A stretch of DNA of 6,152 nucleotides from Desulfofustis sp. (GCA_030604345.1 JAUVWB010000107.1:1-6152), one strand, 5' to 3'. Numbered from the stretch's first letter, positions 1 to 5,682 are shown. Numbers and translations: made by a program. The notes: generated by a model not told the origin, from the sequence alone.

Positions 1-228
1 GACATCGGCATCAAACGGATAGTCGTGCTGGCAAATCGAGTCCGTGACGACGAGGATGAGCGGTTGATCCGCTCAGCCTTACCCGACTTTGAGGTCATCG
101 GATTCGTGCCGGAGGATGACGAGGTGGTGCAGGCCGATCGTCAGGGGCGCCGACCTTATGAGCGGATTGCTGAGGCCCCGGCGGAACTGCACCAAACGGC
201 GGCGCGTCTGCTGGCGTTGCGTCCCTGA
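1..228 (+). CDS. CooC-like CO dehydrogenase maturation ATPase (C-terminal part)
   Basis: This is the last 75 codons of a gene that enters from the left edge; no start lies in the window, and the GTG at 25 is an internal valine. The fragment opens with DIGIKRIVVLANRVR, a hydrophobic strand ending in an N-[KR]-V/R nucleotide-base recognition motif. It continues with VIGFVPEDDEVVQADRQGRRPYE. Both resemble the C-terminal third of the CooC/MinD-type deviant Walker A ATPases, which support nickel insertion into CO dehydrogenase and CODH/acetyl-CoA synthase. The Walker A region is outside the window, so ATPase function cannot be checked here. A related ParA/MinD-type ATPase is the main alternative. 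Its stop faces the ybaK-like stop with only 4 bases between, leaving no room for a private intergenic terminator. If CooC is right, the organism probably uses CODH or the Wood-Ljungdahl pathway. Confidence 0.75.
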   Translation, partial: DIGIKRIVVLANRVRDDEDERLIRSALPDFEVIGFVPEDDEVVQADRQGRRPYERIAEAPAELHQTAARLLALRP

Positions 229-232
229 ACGA

Positions 233-697
233 TCACGTCAGGTCGGCGAATTGCCCGTTGGTCAAACGCTGCAGGTCAGCCGGGCGCAGCTCGATGTCCA
301 GGCCCCGGCGGCCGCCGCTGACATAGATCGTCTGGTGGTCGGTCGCGGTCTTATCGATGAGCGTCGGTAACCGTTTTTTCTGGCCCAGCGGGCTGATCCC
401 TCCAAGCACGTAACCGGTCGATTTCTCGGCCACCGCCTTGTCTGCCAGCTCGGCCTTCTTCGTTCCACAGGCGGCTGCCGCCCGTTTCAGGTTAAGCAGT
501 TCCGAAACGGGCAACACCGCCACCGCCAGCCTCCCGTTGTCCAGCTGGATCACCAGGGTCTTGAACACCCGGGCCGGTTCGAGCCGCAATGCCTCGGCGG
601 CCTCCATGCCAAACGACGGGTGGTTCGGGTCATGCTGATACTGGTGGATGGTGAAAGGGATCTTCTGTTTCTTTGCTTCGTTGATTGCCGGTGTCAT
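233..697 (-). CDS. ybaK: YbaK/EbsC-type Cys-tRNA(Pro) deacylase
   Basis: A 154-residue cytosolic protein of the YbaK/ProX superfamily, close to the usual family length of about 155-160. Members hydrolyse Cys-tRNA(Pro) made by prolyl-tRNA synthetase mischarging. Recognisable elements are the N-terminal helix with MTPAINEAKKQKIPF, the VFKTLV motif at 45-50 with the invariant lysine at 46 (catalytic in YbaK), a strand at 57-62 (RLAVAV), and the glycine-rich YVLGGISPLGQKK at 96-108 that shapes the active site. The C-terminal YVSGGRRGLDIELRPADL is also typical. The start ATG overlaps the TGA of the upstream yfcA-like gene in an ATGA, and no strong Shine-Dalgarno is visible, so translation is probably coupled. 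The reading frame stays open far upstream, but that part lies inside yfcA and is not coding in this frame. Confidence 0.93.
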   Translation of the reverse strand: MTPAINEAKKQKIPFTIHQYQHDPNHPSFGMEAAEALRLEPARVFKTLVIQLDNGRLAVAVLPVSELLNLKRAAAACGTKKAELADKAVAEKSTGYVLGGISPLGQKKRLPTLIDKTATDHQTIYVSGGRRGLDIELRPADLQRLTNGQFADLT

Positions 698-1476
698 GGT
701 TCGTTTCCCGTGCCGAGACTGGTCCACAGCAGCCTGACGATGGTGAGAAAGACGATGCTCAGGTAGATCGGCCTGATTACTCGGGCGCCGTTTCGAATGG
801 CCAGCGAAGAGCCGATACGCCCGCCGATCAACTGTCCGGCAGCCATGGTCAAGCCGATCGAATAGACCACGTTGCCGCCGCCGATAAACATCGCCAGCGC
901 CACGATGTTGCTGACGAAGTTCATTATCTTGGTGACCCCGGTCGCTTTTATCATGTTGAATCCAAGCAGCACCATCAGCGCGAAGGCCCAGAACGAACCG
1001 GTACCGGGACCGAAGAAGCCGTCGTAAAAGCCCAACCCGAAACCGAACAGGATGAAAAACGGAGTCTCCTGCATGCGCGCGGTGCGGTCCATATACCCGA
1101 GGCGGCGGGAGAACAGGGTATAGAGGAAGACCAGAAAAAGCAGGAGCGGTATCAGCGGTTCGATGATGCTTGCATCCAGCACCTGGACGAGCAGAGCGCC
1201 GGCGCCGGCGCCGATCAGCGTGGAAACCACGCCGGTACGGCACTGCCTGAGCTCTACCTGGCGTTTGCGGATGAAGTTGTACGAGGCGGACAGGGCCCCG
1301 AACGTTCCCTGTAATTTGTTGGTTCCCAGCGCCATCTGCGGCGGCAGGCCGATGAACAGCAGGGCCGGCAGTGCGATCAACCCGCCGCCTCCGGCGATGG
1401 CGTCGACCATCCCGGAAATCAAACCAACGCAAAACAACAGGGCGACCAGCTCACTGGTGAGATCTATGAACTCCAT
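694..1476 (-). CDS. yfcA: YfcA-like TSUP (TauE/SafE) family membrane permease
   Basis: A 260-residue integral inner-membrane protein of the TSUP family (4-toluene sulfonate uptake permease, TauE/SafE). Members move sulfur-containing or organic anions, often sulfite or sulfoacetate. Two family repeats are visible: DAIAGGGGLIALPALL at 25-40 followed by GTNKLQ at 51-56, and GFYDGFFGPGTGSFW at 149-163 followed by KATGVTKIMNFVSN at 177-190. The second is particularly close to E. coli YfcA. Hydrophobic stretches at about 10-42, 80-100, 104-122, 138-172, 184-225 and 235-252 fit 7-8 membrane segments. The ATG at 1476 was chosen because TSUP proteins begin just before the first membrane helix; the frame is open back to 1542, but that extension (VTAAWVVVEKESQRV) is not family-like. 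Upstream Shine-Dalgarno signals are poor (GAGG lies too close; AAGGAG lies about 20 bases away). It is translationally coupled to ybaK. The substrate is unknown; in a sulfur-metabolising anaerobe a sulfur oxyanion is plausible. Confidence 0.92.
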   Translation of the reverse strand: MEFIDLTSELVALLFCVGLISGMVDAIAGGGGLIALPALLFIGLPPQMALGTNKLQGTFGALSASYNFIRKRQVELRQCRTGVVSTLIGAGAGALLVQVLDASIIEPLIPLLLFLVFLYTLFSRRLGYMDRTARMQETPFFILFGFGLGFYDGFFGPGTGSFWAFALMVLLGFNMIKATGVTKIMNFVSNIVALAMFIGGGNVVYSIGLTMAAGQLIGGRIGSSLAIRNGARVIRPIYLSIVFLTIVRLLWTSLGTGNEP

Positions 1477-1659
1477 GGCCTCGAGAACCCGTTGACTCTC
1501 CTTCTCCACCACCACCCATGCGGCGGTGACTGGCCGGCCCACGGTATCTCCGCCCGGCGCACGTGGTTCTGCTTACTCCATGAACCAGTCGGCGGCAACG
1601 GAATTCTCCGCAGCGCAATTAATTACCGGGCCATCATGCTGCGGTGCCCATGTCGTAGC

Positions 1660-1681
1660 GCGGTAACGGCTTCGTTGCCGC
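1660..1681 (+). other. 9-bp inverted repeat beside the stop of the 60-residue gene
   Basis: GCGGTAACG at 1660-1668 and CGTTGCCGC at 1673-1681 can pair around a GCTT tetraloop with one T-G wobble as plus-strand RNA. In the minus-strand transcript of the adjacent small gene, that wobble becomes an A-C mismatch, so the fold is weaker there. The repeat starts one base past the stop codon of the small gene. It has no T-run on either side, so it is not a classic intrinsic terminator; it may still stabilise an mRNA 3' end. The rest of the 1477-1682 gap shows no convincing gene. Confidence 0.35.
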
Positions 1682-1682
1682 C

Positions 1683-1865
1683 TCAGTCTTCGATGTTGAA
1701 ACGGGCGATTTCCTTTTGTCCCGGCAGATACTCGCCAATCGGAACCAGTTTCTTGTTGCTTTTGACGCAGTCGATGATCTTTTTCCAGAGGGCATCAAGG
1801 TCTTTGGCTTCCTGCGGGTTTTCCGGTTTCAGTTCCACCAGGGACTTGTCGATCGTGATCTTCAT
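1683..1865 (-). CDS. Small hypothetical protein, 60 residues
   Basis: A short charged protein that I do not recognise. It has 60 residues, begins MKITIDKSLVEL, carries a lysine-rich amphipathic middle (residues 21-39, DLDALWKKIIDCVKSNKKL) and ends in an acidic NIED. There is no signal peptide or membrane segment and a single Cys (residue 33), so it is presumably cytosolic. The gene call rests on a near-ideal ribosome-binding site, AAGGAG at 1871-1876, five bases before the ATG. The codon composition is also sensible and no overlapping gene competes. The helical C-terminal half looks like a protein-protein interaction or regulator-type helix, but no function can be assigned. It runs divergently from the MetE-core cassette and lies upstream of, and in the same direction as, yfcA-ybaK, with about 200 bases between. 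Confidence 0.72.
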   Translation of the reverse strand: MKITIDKSLVELKPENPQEAKDLDALWKKIIDCVKSNKKLVPIGEYLPGQKEIARFNIED

Positions 1866-2097
1866 GGGTTCTCCTTGGCAATGGTATGCGGGGAGTTGCG
1901 AAAAGGACCATCCGGTTTTCCCGGTGATGTCCTAAATCAATAACGCATTCTTGCCAAAATTCCAGTACTCTTTTGCGACCGTTCGCCGGGGCCGGCGACG
2001 ATCCAGAAAAAAGAAGTGACAAGTGTGATTTGCGCATTACTTTGCAAACAGGTTGAGCAAACCGGAAGATCCGTAACTTCACCACAGGATAGTCGTA
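1866..2097. promoter_or_regulatory. Divergent intergenic region between the 60-residue gene and the MetE-core cassette
   Basis: This 232-base gap must hold the start signals for both directions. On the minus strand, TTGGCA (1957-1952) and TAGGAC (1934-1929) stand 17 bases apart as a weak sigma-70 candidate for the small gene. On the plus strand, GTGACA (2016-2021) and TACTTT (2038-2043), 16 bases apart, are a weaker candidate for the cassette. A palindrome with 7-base arms at 1983-1998 (TCGCCGG, GG, CCGGCGA) could be an operator. A small imperfect hairpin lies at 1905-1932 (GGAC and CCGG paired with CCGG and GTCC). AGGA at 2086-2089, eight bases before the ATG at 2098, is the likely ribosome-binding site. 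I found no cobalamin, SAM or other riboswitch core. Confidence 0.4.
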
Positions 2098-3183
2098 ATG
2101 GGAGTGTTTACCGCCAACGCGCTGCCGGTTCTGGTCGGCAGTATGCCGCACAAAAGCCATCGACAAGCTGTCGAGCTCATTTTTTCCGCCACGCCGAGTA
2201 TCCCCATCTGGCCGCAATTGCCCGCCAACCGTGTAGAGGGAATGCTGCTCCAATTTCTACCCGGCATGCCGGGCGTGACCGAACGGGGCGGCAAGGTCTT
2301 CATCGATACGGCCGCACCGGATTTCGAAGCGCAGTTCCTCCATTTTTTCGAGCACTATCTGGCTGTGGATGAAGGAGCGGTAGAACTCGATCAGTCACGT
2401 TTTGCCATGACACCAGCCGAGGCGGCCGGCTTCTTCACGTTTCTTGAGGAGGCGCGCCTGCACCGGGCCACCAGCATTGCGCTCAAGGGCCAAATTACCG
2501 GCCCGATAACCTTTTGCACCGGCCTGGTGGACCAGGATGGCCGAGCCATTTTCTATAACGAGCAACTTCGGGATGCGGCCGTAAAACACCTGGCTCTCAA
2601 GGCCCGCTGGCAGACGAGGAAGATGGGGCAAGTCAAGGAACGCCCCCTGGTCTTCTTTGATGAGCCGGGGTTGGCGGGGTTCGGGTCATCGGCCTTTATC
2701 ACCATCACCCCGGCTGACATCGCCACCTGTTTTGCCGAGGTGATAGCAGCGGTGCATGCTGAGGGTGGCCTGGCCGGCGTGCATGTCTGCGCCAACACCG
2801 AATGGCCGGTGATCTTCGATACGGCGATGGATATCGTCAATTACGATGCCTACTCCTATTTCGACCGGCTGCTGTTATATCCCGGTCACCTGGTTTCGTT
2901 CCTGCAACGGGGCGGTATTCTCGCCTCCGGGATCGTTCCTACCGCTGCCGAGCACCTGGCGGGGGAGACGGCAGAATCGCTGGCCGACAAGTGGTTCGCG
3001 CAGGCCGGCGAGCTGGAGCGTTTAGGTCTCGATCCCCGCACGATTTTCGCCCAGACGCTGATCACCCCCAGTTGCGGTACCGGTACCCTTTCCGAGCCGT
3101 TGGCGGAAAAGGTTCTGAGCTTGACCGCTCAGGTCTCGACCCTGATCAGGGACAAGATGGGGGTGTCTGAGAGGCCGGGGTGA
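2098..3183 (+). CDS. MetE-core / UROD-superfamily methyltransferase-like protein
   Basis: A 361-residue cytosolic protein matching only the C-terminal catalytic barrel of cobalamin-independent methionine synthase (MetE, COG0620). The whole N-terminal half that full MetE (about 750 residues) uses to help bind methyl-tetrahydrofolate polyglutamate is absent. Landmarks are VGSMPHKS at 13-20, IPIWPQLP at 35-42, KGQITGPITF at 130-139, FFDEPGL at 186-192 (the MetE/UROD DEP turn), GVHVCAN at 227-233 and TPSCGTGTL at 323-331. His229, Cys231 and Cys326 sit where MetE has its zinc ligands (HxC ... C). The expected glutamate ligand region reads IVNYDAYSYF, so Asp250 may replace it. Stand-alone MetE-core proteins are known in anaerobes, and some take the methyl group from methylcobalamin proteins. 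A corrinoid donor is therefore plausible but inferred. It is the first gene of the cassette; its TGA overlaps the next gene's GTG start. Confidence 0.85.
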   Translation: MGVFTANALPVLVGSMPHKSHRQAVELIFSATPSIPIWPQLPANRVEGMLLQFLPGMPGVTERGGKVFIDTAAPDFEAQFLHFFEHYLAVDEGAVELDQSRFAMTPAEAAGFFTFLEEARLHRATSIALKGQITGPITFCTGLVDQDGRAIFYNEQLRDAAVKHLALKARWQTRKMGQVKERPLVFFDEPGLAGFGSSAFITITPADIATCFAEVIAAVHAEGGLAGVHVCANTEWPVIFDTAMDIVNYDAYSYFDRLLLYPGHLVSFLQRGGILASGIVPTAAEHLAGETAESLADKWFAQAGELERLGLDPRTIFAQTLITPSCGTGTLSEPLAEKVLSLTAQVSTLIRDKMGVSERPG

Positions 3184-3566
3184 AAAGAGAGCTAACCATC
3201 CACCACGGAGCGGAAGACTCGATTCGGTGCAGCGAGGTCATTGTTGTTCCCGGGCGAGCCGTGACCGAGCCGGGCTATATCAGGGTACTGGGTGGTGCTT
3301 CCGGCGGGCCGGACAAGCATGCCGTCAATGCCTTGGCTCAGACCGCCTGCTACCGCTATCAGGACGATGACCTGACGGTGGCCGAGTTGGCCGGGCCCTG
3401 CCGGATAGAAGGCCAGGCTATCACCGAGGAGTTGGACGAAGGGATGATCATTTACCGGCAGATCGACGGCACGGTCGGGGCTGCCGCTCACGCCGGCCTC
3501 AATCTGCGGAAAATGCTGGAGGCCGCGCATCGCTATTGCACCCGCTGGGTGCGTCTCGACCTATGA
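3180..3566 (+). CDS. Hypothetical protein, 128 residues, between the MetE-core and DUF166 genes
   Basis: I do not recognise this family. It is a soluble 128-residue protein that starts with GTG at 3180, overlapping the preceding TGA (GTGA), and has GAGAGG at 3169-3174 as a ribosome-binding site five bases upstream. It ends in an ATGA overlap with the DUF166 gene, so it is locked between two functional partners. Visible features are a beta-rich N-terminal half (SEVIVVPGRAV at 18-28, YIRVLGGASGG at 33-43), an acidic middle (EELDEGMIIYRQ at 83-94), then TVGAAAHAGLNLRKMLEAAH at 98-117, which looks like a glycine/alanine turn leading into a helix. Cysteines at 17, 57, 74 and 120 could take part in thiol or metal chemistry, though no CxxC pair is present. 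Overlap with both neighbours argues for a subunit or dedicated partner of the MetE-core or DUF166 protein. Confidence 0.82.
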   Translation: MKRELTIHHGAEDSIRCSEVIVVPGRAVTEPGYIRVLGGASGGPDKHAVNALAQTACYRYQDDDLTVAELAGPCRIEGQAITEELDEGMIIYRQIDGTVGAAAHAGLNLRKMLEAAHRYCTRWVRLDL

Positions 3567-4234
3567 ACCATCACCAAGACACACGCCTTCACCCGCGTCA
3601 GCGGGTTACCGTTTTTCAACAACAAGGCAGCGGCGAGCGCAAGATTGCCGGGGTCCGTCGTTACGGCAGCGATATCATCGATCTGCAGGTGATTTCCATC
3701 GACCAGGACCTGCCGGCGATCATCGACGACAGCGGCGCGTTTCTGCCGGAGCGGATCGACGCTGATCTGGTCCTCGATTTCCTCAAACACTACGATCTTT
3801 CTCAGGATCTGGCTGAACGGTGCGCCCGCCAAGGGATCCCTGTTGTCGTCTCCGGGAAGAAAAGCCTCAATCAGTGGTCGTTGACGCCGCCCACCTGATG
3901 CGGACTACCAAGGCAGGATTGTCTTGGACCATACGGGCAACGGTTTGGCGCCCCGGAATTTGTGGTTGAGCTCGAGGCGGAGCGGATCGTGGCCGTCCAG
4001 GTGGTGCGTGGGGCCCCGTGTGGGGCCACCTGGGAAGCGGTCGAAAAGCTGATCGGAGAACCGGCCGATGAAGCTATCCGCAAGATCGGCTTGACCGCCC
4101 AGTTTTCCTGCTCGGCTGATCCGGCCGGATGGGACCCCATCCACGGCAAGAGCCCTGTCCATTTTGCCGGCAAGGTGCACAGCAAGGCGCTGGCCAGAGC
4201 GGTCGAGCTGGCCCGGCAGACCGGTCACCGCTAA
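3563..4234 (+). CDS. dfsP: DUF166 family selenoprotein, in-frame TGA read as selenocysteine 112
   Basis: A 223-residue protein of the DUF166 family (found in archaea and anaerobic bacteria; biochemical role unknown to me) if TGA 3896-3898 is decoded as selenocysteine. N-terminal features are IIDLQVISIDQDLPAIIDD at 47-65, a LP-x-RI-x-ADLVLDFLKHYDLS stretch at 70-89, and IPVVVSGKK at 96-104. The C-terminal half is diagnostic: FGAPEFVVELE, VVRGAPCGATW (Cys153), IRKIGLTAQFSCSAD (Cys183) and SPVHFAGKVHSKAL. Both halves lie in the same frame, separated only by the TGA within TPPT-Sec-CGLP, so Sec112 is followed by Cys113, with Cys120 nearby. A hairpin resembling a bacterial SECIS follows. The ATG at 3563 overlaps the previous stop (ATGA); the frame is open to an ATG at 3536, but that would run through the upstream gene. 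From memory, NCBI's pipeline uses the name DfsP for DUF166 (seleno)proteins; I cannot verify this here. The alternative is a pseudogene or sequencing error. Confidence 0.85.
3896..3927 (+). promoter_or_regulatory. Selenocysteine TGA codon with candidate bacterial SECIS hairpin
   Basis: After the TGA at 3896-3898 come nine bases, then CCAAGGC (3908-3914), loop AGGATT (3915-3920) and GTCTTGG (3921-3927). The arms form seven pairs including one G-U wobble. The apical loop starts 16 bases after the TGA. In E. coli fdhF mRNA the essential upper stem-loop has the loop AGGUCU about 17 bases after its UGA, and the loop guanines are contacted by SelB. The match in loop sequence and distance is close. 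The bulged U of the fdhF stem is not obvious here. The element lies wholly inside the coding sequence, as expected for bacterial SECIS elements. Confidence 0.8.
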
Positions 4235-4256
4235 CATCTCGGCCGGTGCGGCGCTG

Positions 4257-5627
4257 ATGGACATGCTCGAGTTGGAGAAACGTGCGGTATACCGGCGTAA
4301 TGTCTTCGGCACCTCGGTCGTTGAGTTTGTCTGGGGGCTCGGCTTCCCCATCATGCTCGAGTCGACCTTCCTGCAACTCTTTCTCAAACACCTGGGCGCC
4401 TCCGATTTTGCCGTCGGAGCGGTGCCGGCGCTCTTTATTGCCGGCATCTCCTGCTTTCCCCTGTTTGCCAGTTATTGTACCCGCAATTATCGGATGAAGC
4501 GCCCGGTGGTCCTGGCGCTGCATCTTTGTTCCGCCTTCTCCGTCGTGCTGTTTGGATTTCTGCTGCTGGCGACTGCATCCACCGCCCTGGTCATCCCGCT
4601 CTTCTTTCTCTGCTATGCCATTTTTTCCATCAGTATCGGGTTGACCATCCCGGTCTGGCTCAACTATCTCGTGCGCATCTTTCCCGATGCGCAGACCGTT
4701 TCGGCTCTCGGGTTCATGATGCTGGCCCAGAATACCGGCAAGATTGTGGCCAGTCTGATCATGCTTCGGGTCGTTGAGCGGTTTGCCTTTTCACCGACCT
4801 CGTCGGCTGTGGTGTTCATCGTCACCGGGGTGTTGTTCATCATCGCCTCGCTCTGTTTCCTGATCACCAGAGAAATCGCCGACCCTGATGATCCGCCGCC
4901 GGATAACGGTTCGTTGCGACAACATATCGCCACCACCCTTGCAGATATCAGGACCAACCGGCGGTTCCTCGTTTTCCTTGCCGCCGATCTCGATTTTCCG
5001 GTGGTCCTGACCATCATGTCCTTTTACGCCAACTATGCCACTCTCCACTTCGACGTCCCTCTGGCCGTCGCAGCCGGGGGCTTTGTCGCTTGTATCTACA
5101 GCGGATCGATCACCGTCAATATCGTGCTTGGGGCCATGAATCTGTTGAGCCTGAAGCAGAAATTCGTCCTCGGCAAAACCATCACCCTCTCGCTGCTGCT
5201 GATCCTGATCGTTTTTCCTTCCTTGCCCGCTTTTTTTCTGGTCAGCTATCTGCTCGGCTTGGTCAGGGCCATTCGCAACATGGTGTATGCCCCGGCAGTG
5301 AAGAACTTCTGCGGGAAAGTTGATGTCACCCCCTATTTTTCCCTCGCCCCCATTCTCACCTTGCCGGTCGCTGTTGGCTATCCGTTGCTGTTCGGGCGGC
5401 TGCTTGACCTCTTGGCCGGGTTGGGGGCGGATTCCTATCGGGTGGTCTTCGGCATATCCTTTCTCTTCATCTGCCTGACCTTGGTCCTCAGCTTGTATAC
5501 TGATTTTACCACGAAGAACAAGGCCACGGGAGGCGGACCGGGGCCGGCCACCTCCCGTGGAGCTGGCCAGACAACGCGACCGGGAGGTGTGGGGCGAGCC
5601 GGTCGGGCCATTTCCCCCGGTTGTTGA
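4257..5627 (+). CDS. MFS-type transporter, substrate unknown
   Basis: A 456-residue integral membrane protein with about 12 hydrophobic segments, near residues 20-42, 51-71, 83-105, 109-135, 148-170, 184-204, 236-260, 268-292, 304-320, 322-342, 360-386 and 393-415. The cytosolic linker between segments 6 and 7 is charged (residues 205-237, with DPDDPPPD). This is the topology of the major facilitator superfamily; the exact subfamily and substrate cannot be read. Start choice: ATG 4257 (or ATG 4263 two codons later), 22 bases after the DUF166 stop. The frame is open from 4164, but those codons overlap DUF166 and are arginine-rich and unlike a membrane protein. No strong ribosome-binding site is visible, which suggests translation depends on ribosomes finishing DUF166. 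After the last helix the protein has an unusual tail of about 38 residues rich in Gly, Pro, Arg and Thr, encoded by GC-rich inverted repeats. It probably imports or exports a substrate or product of the cassette (inference). Confidence 0.88.
   Translation: MDMLELEKRAVYRRNVFGTSVVEFVWGLGFPIMLESTFLQLFLKHLGASDFAVGAVPALFIAGISCFPLFASYCTRNYRMKRPVVLALHLCSAFSVVLFGFLLLATASTALVIPLFFLCYAIFSISIGLTIPVWLNYLVRIFPDAQTVSALGFMMLAQNTGKIVASLIMLRVVERFAFSPTSSAVVFIVTGVLFIIASLCFLITREIADPDDPPPDNGSLRQHIATTLADIRTNRRFLVFLAADLDFPVVLTIMSFYANYATLHFDVPLAVAAGGFVACIYSGSITVNIVLGAMNLLSLKQKFVLGKTITLSLLLILIVFPSLPAFFLVSYLLGLVRAIRNMVYAPAVKNFCGKVDVTPYFSLAPILTLPVAVGYPLLFGRLLDLLAGLGADSYRVVFGISFLFICLTLVLSLYTDFTTKNKATGGGPGPATSRGAGQTTRPGGVGRAGRAISPGC
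5524..5589 (+). repeat. Overlapping GC-rich inverted repeats in the 3' end of the MFS gene
   Basis: CCACGGGAGG (5524-5533) is exactly inverted as CCTCCCGTGG (5551-5560), giving a 10-bp stem with a 17-base loop. The same right arm, as CACCTCCCG (5549-5557), is also exactly complementary to CGGGAGGTG (5581-5589), giving a 9-bp alternative stem with a 23-base loop. The two stems are mutually exclusive. They encode the low-complexity tail of the permease. No T-run follows, so this is not a standard intrinsic terminator; it could act as a transcript-end stabiliser or be repeat-derived DNA that extended the gene. Confidence 0.55.
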
Positions 5628-5652
5628 CAGGGCCCGGCAAAACCGCTAGACA
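5624..5652 (+). promoter_or_regulatory. Candidate sigma-70 promoter for citrate synthase (distal)
   Basis: A perfect TTGACA (5624-5629) is followed after 17 bases by TAGACA (5647-5652), a 3-of-6 match to the -10 consensus. The -35 box overlaps the TGA stop of the MFS gene. This is the best -35 in the gap, but the -10 is weak, and the start codon of gltA is 120 bases downstream. Confidence 0.35.
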
Positions 5653-5682
5653 GATGGAGTGGCCGAACGCGTCGAGCAGGTA

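Noticed and set aside
698..1432. Long minus-strand open frame extending ybaK to 399 residues
   Set aside because: The upstream part is an arginine/histidine-rich shadow of the yfcA-like gene in another frame; the YbaK domain begins exactly at the ATG at 697.
1477..1542. N-terminal extension of the TSUP permease to the ATG at 1542
   Set aside because: The extra 22 residues are not membrane-like and precede the usual TSUP start; ATG 1476 gives normal length.
1660..1681. Intrinsic terminator for the 60-residue gene
   Set aside because: The inverted repeat has no T-run on the relevant side and carries a mismatch in the minus-strand RNA.
1866..2097. Cobalamin or SAM riboswitch upstream of the MetE-core gene
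   Set aside because: Expected because of the gene's function, but no B12-box-like or SAM-box-like conserved core, and no terminator-antiterminator pair, could be found by eye.
3536..3562. Earlier ATG (3536) for the DUF166 gene
   Set aside because: It would overlap the 128-residue gene by 31 bases and add residues (HPLGASRP) that are out-of-frame readings of that gene's conserved end. ATG 3563 forms a clean ATGA overlap.
3536..4234. Reading DUF166 as two separate genes (about 112 and 90 residues) or as a nonsense-mutated pseudogene
   Set aside because: Both halves are in one frame, each is incomplete by itself, the TGA sits next to a Cys codon, and a SECIS-like hairpin lies at the right distance. 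A selenocysteine codon explains all of these.
4164..4256. Earlier ATG (4164) for the MFS permease
   Set aside because: This stretch encodes the conserved DUF166 C-terminus in another frame, and its own translation is arginine-rich with no family character.
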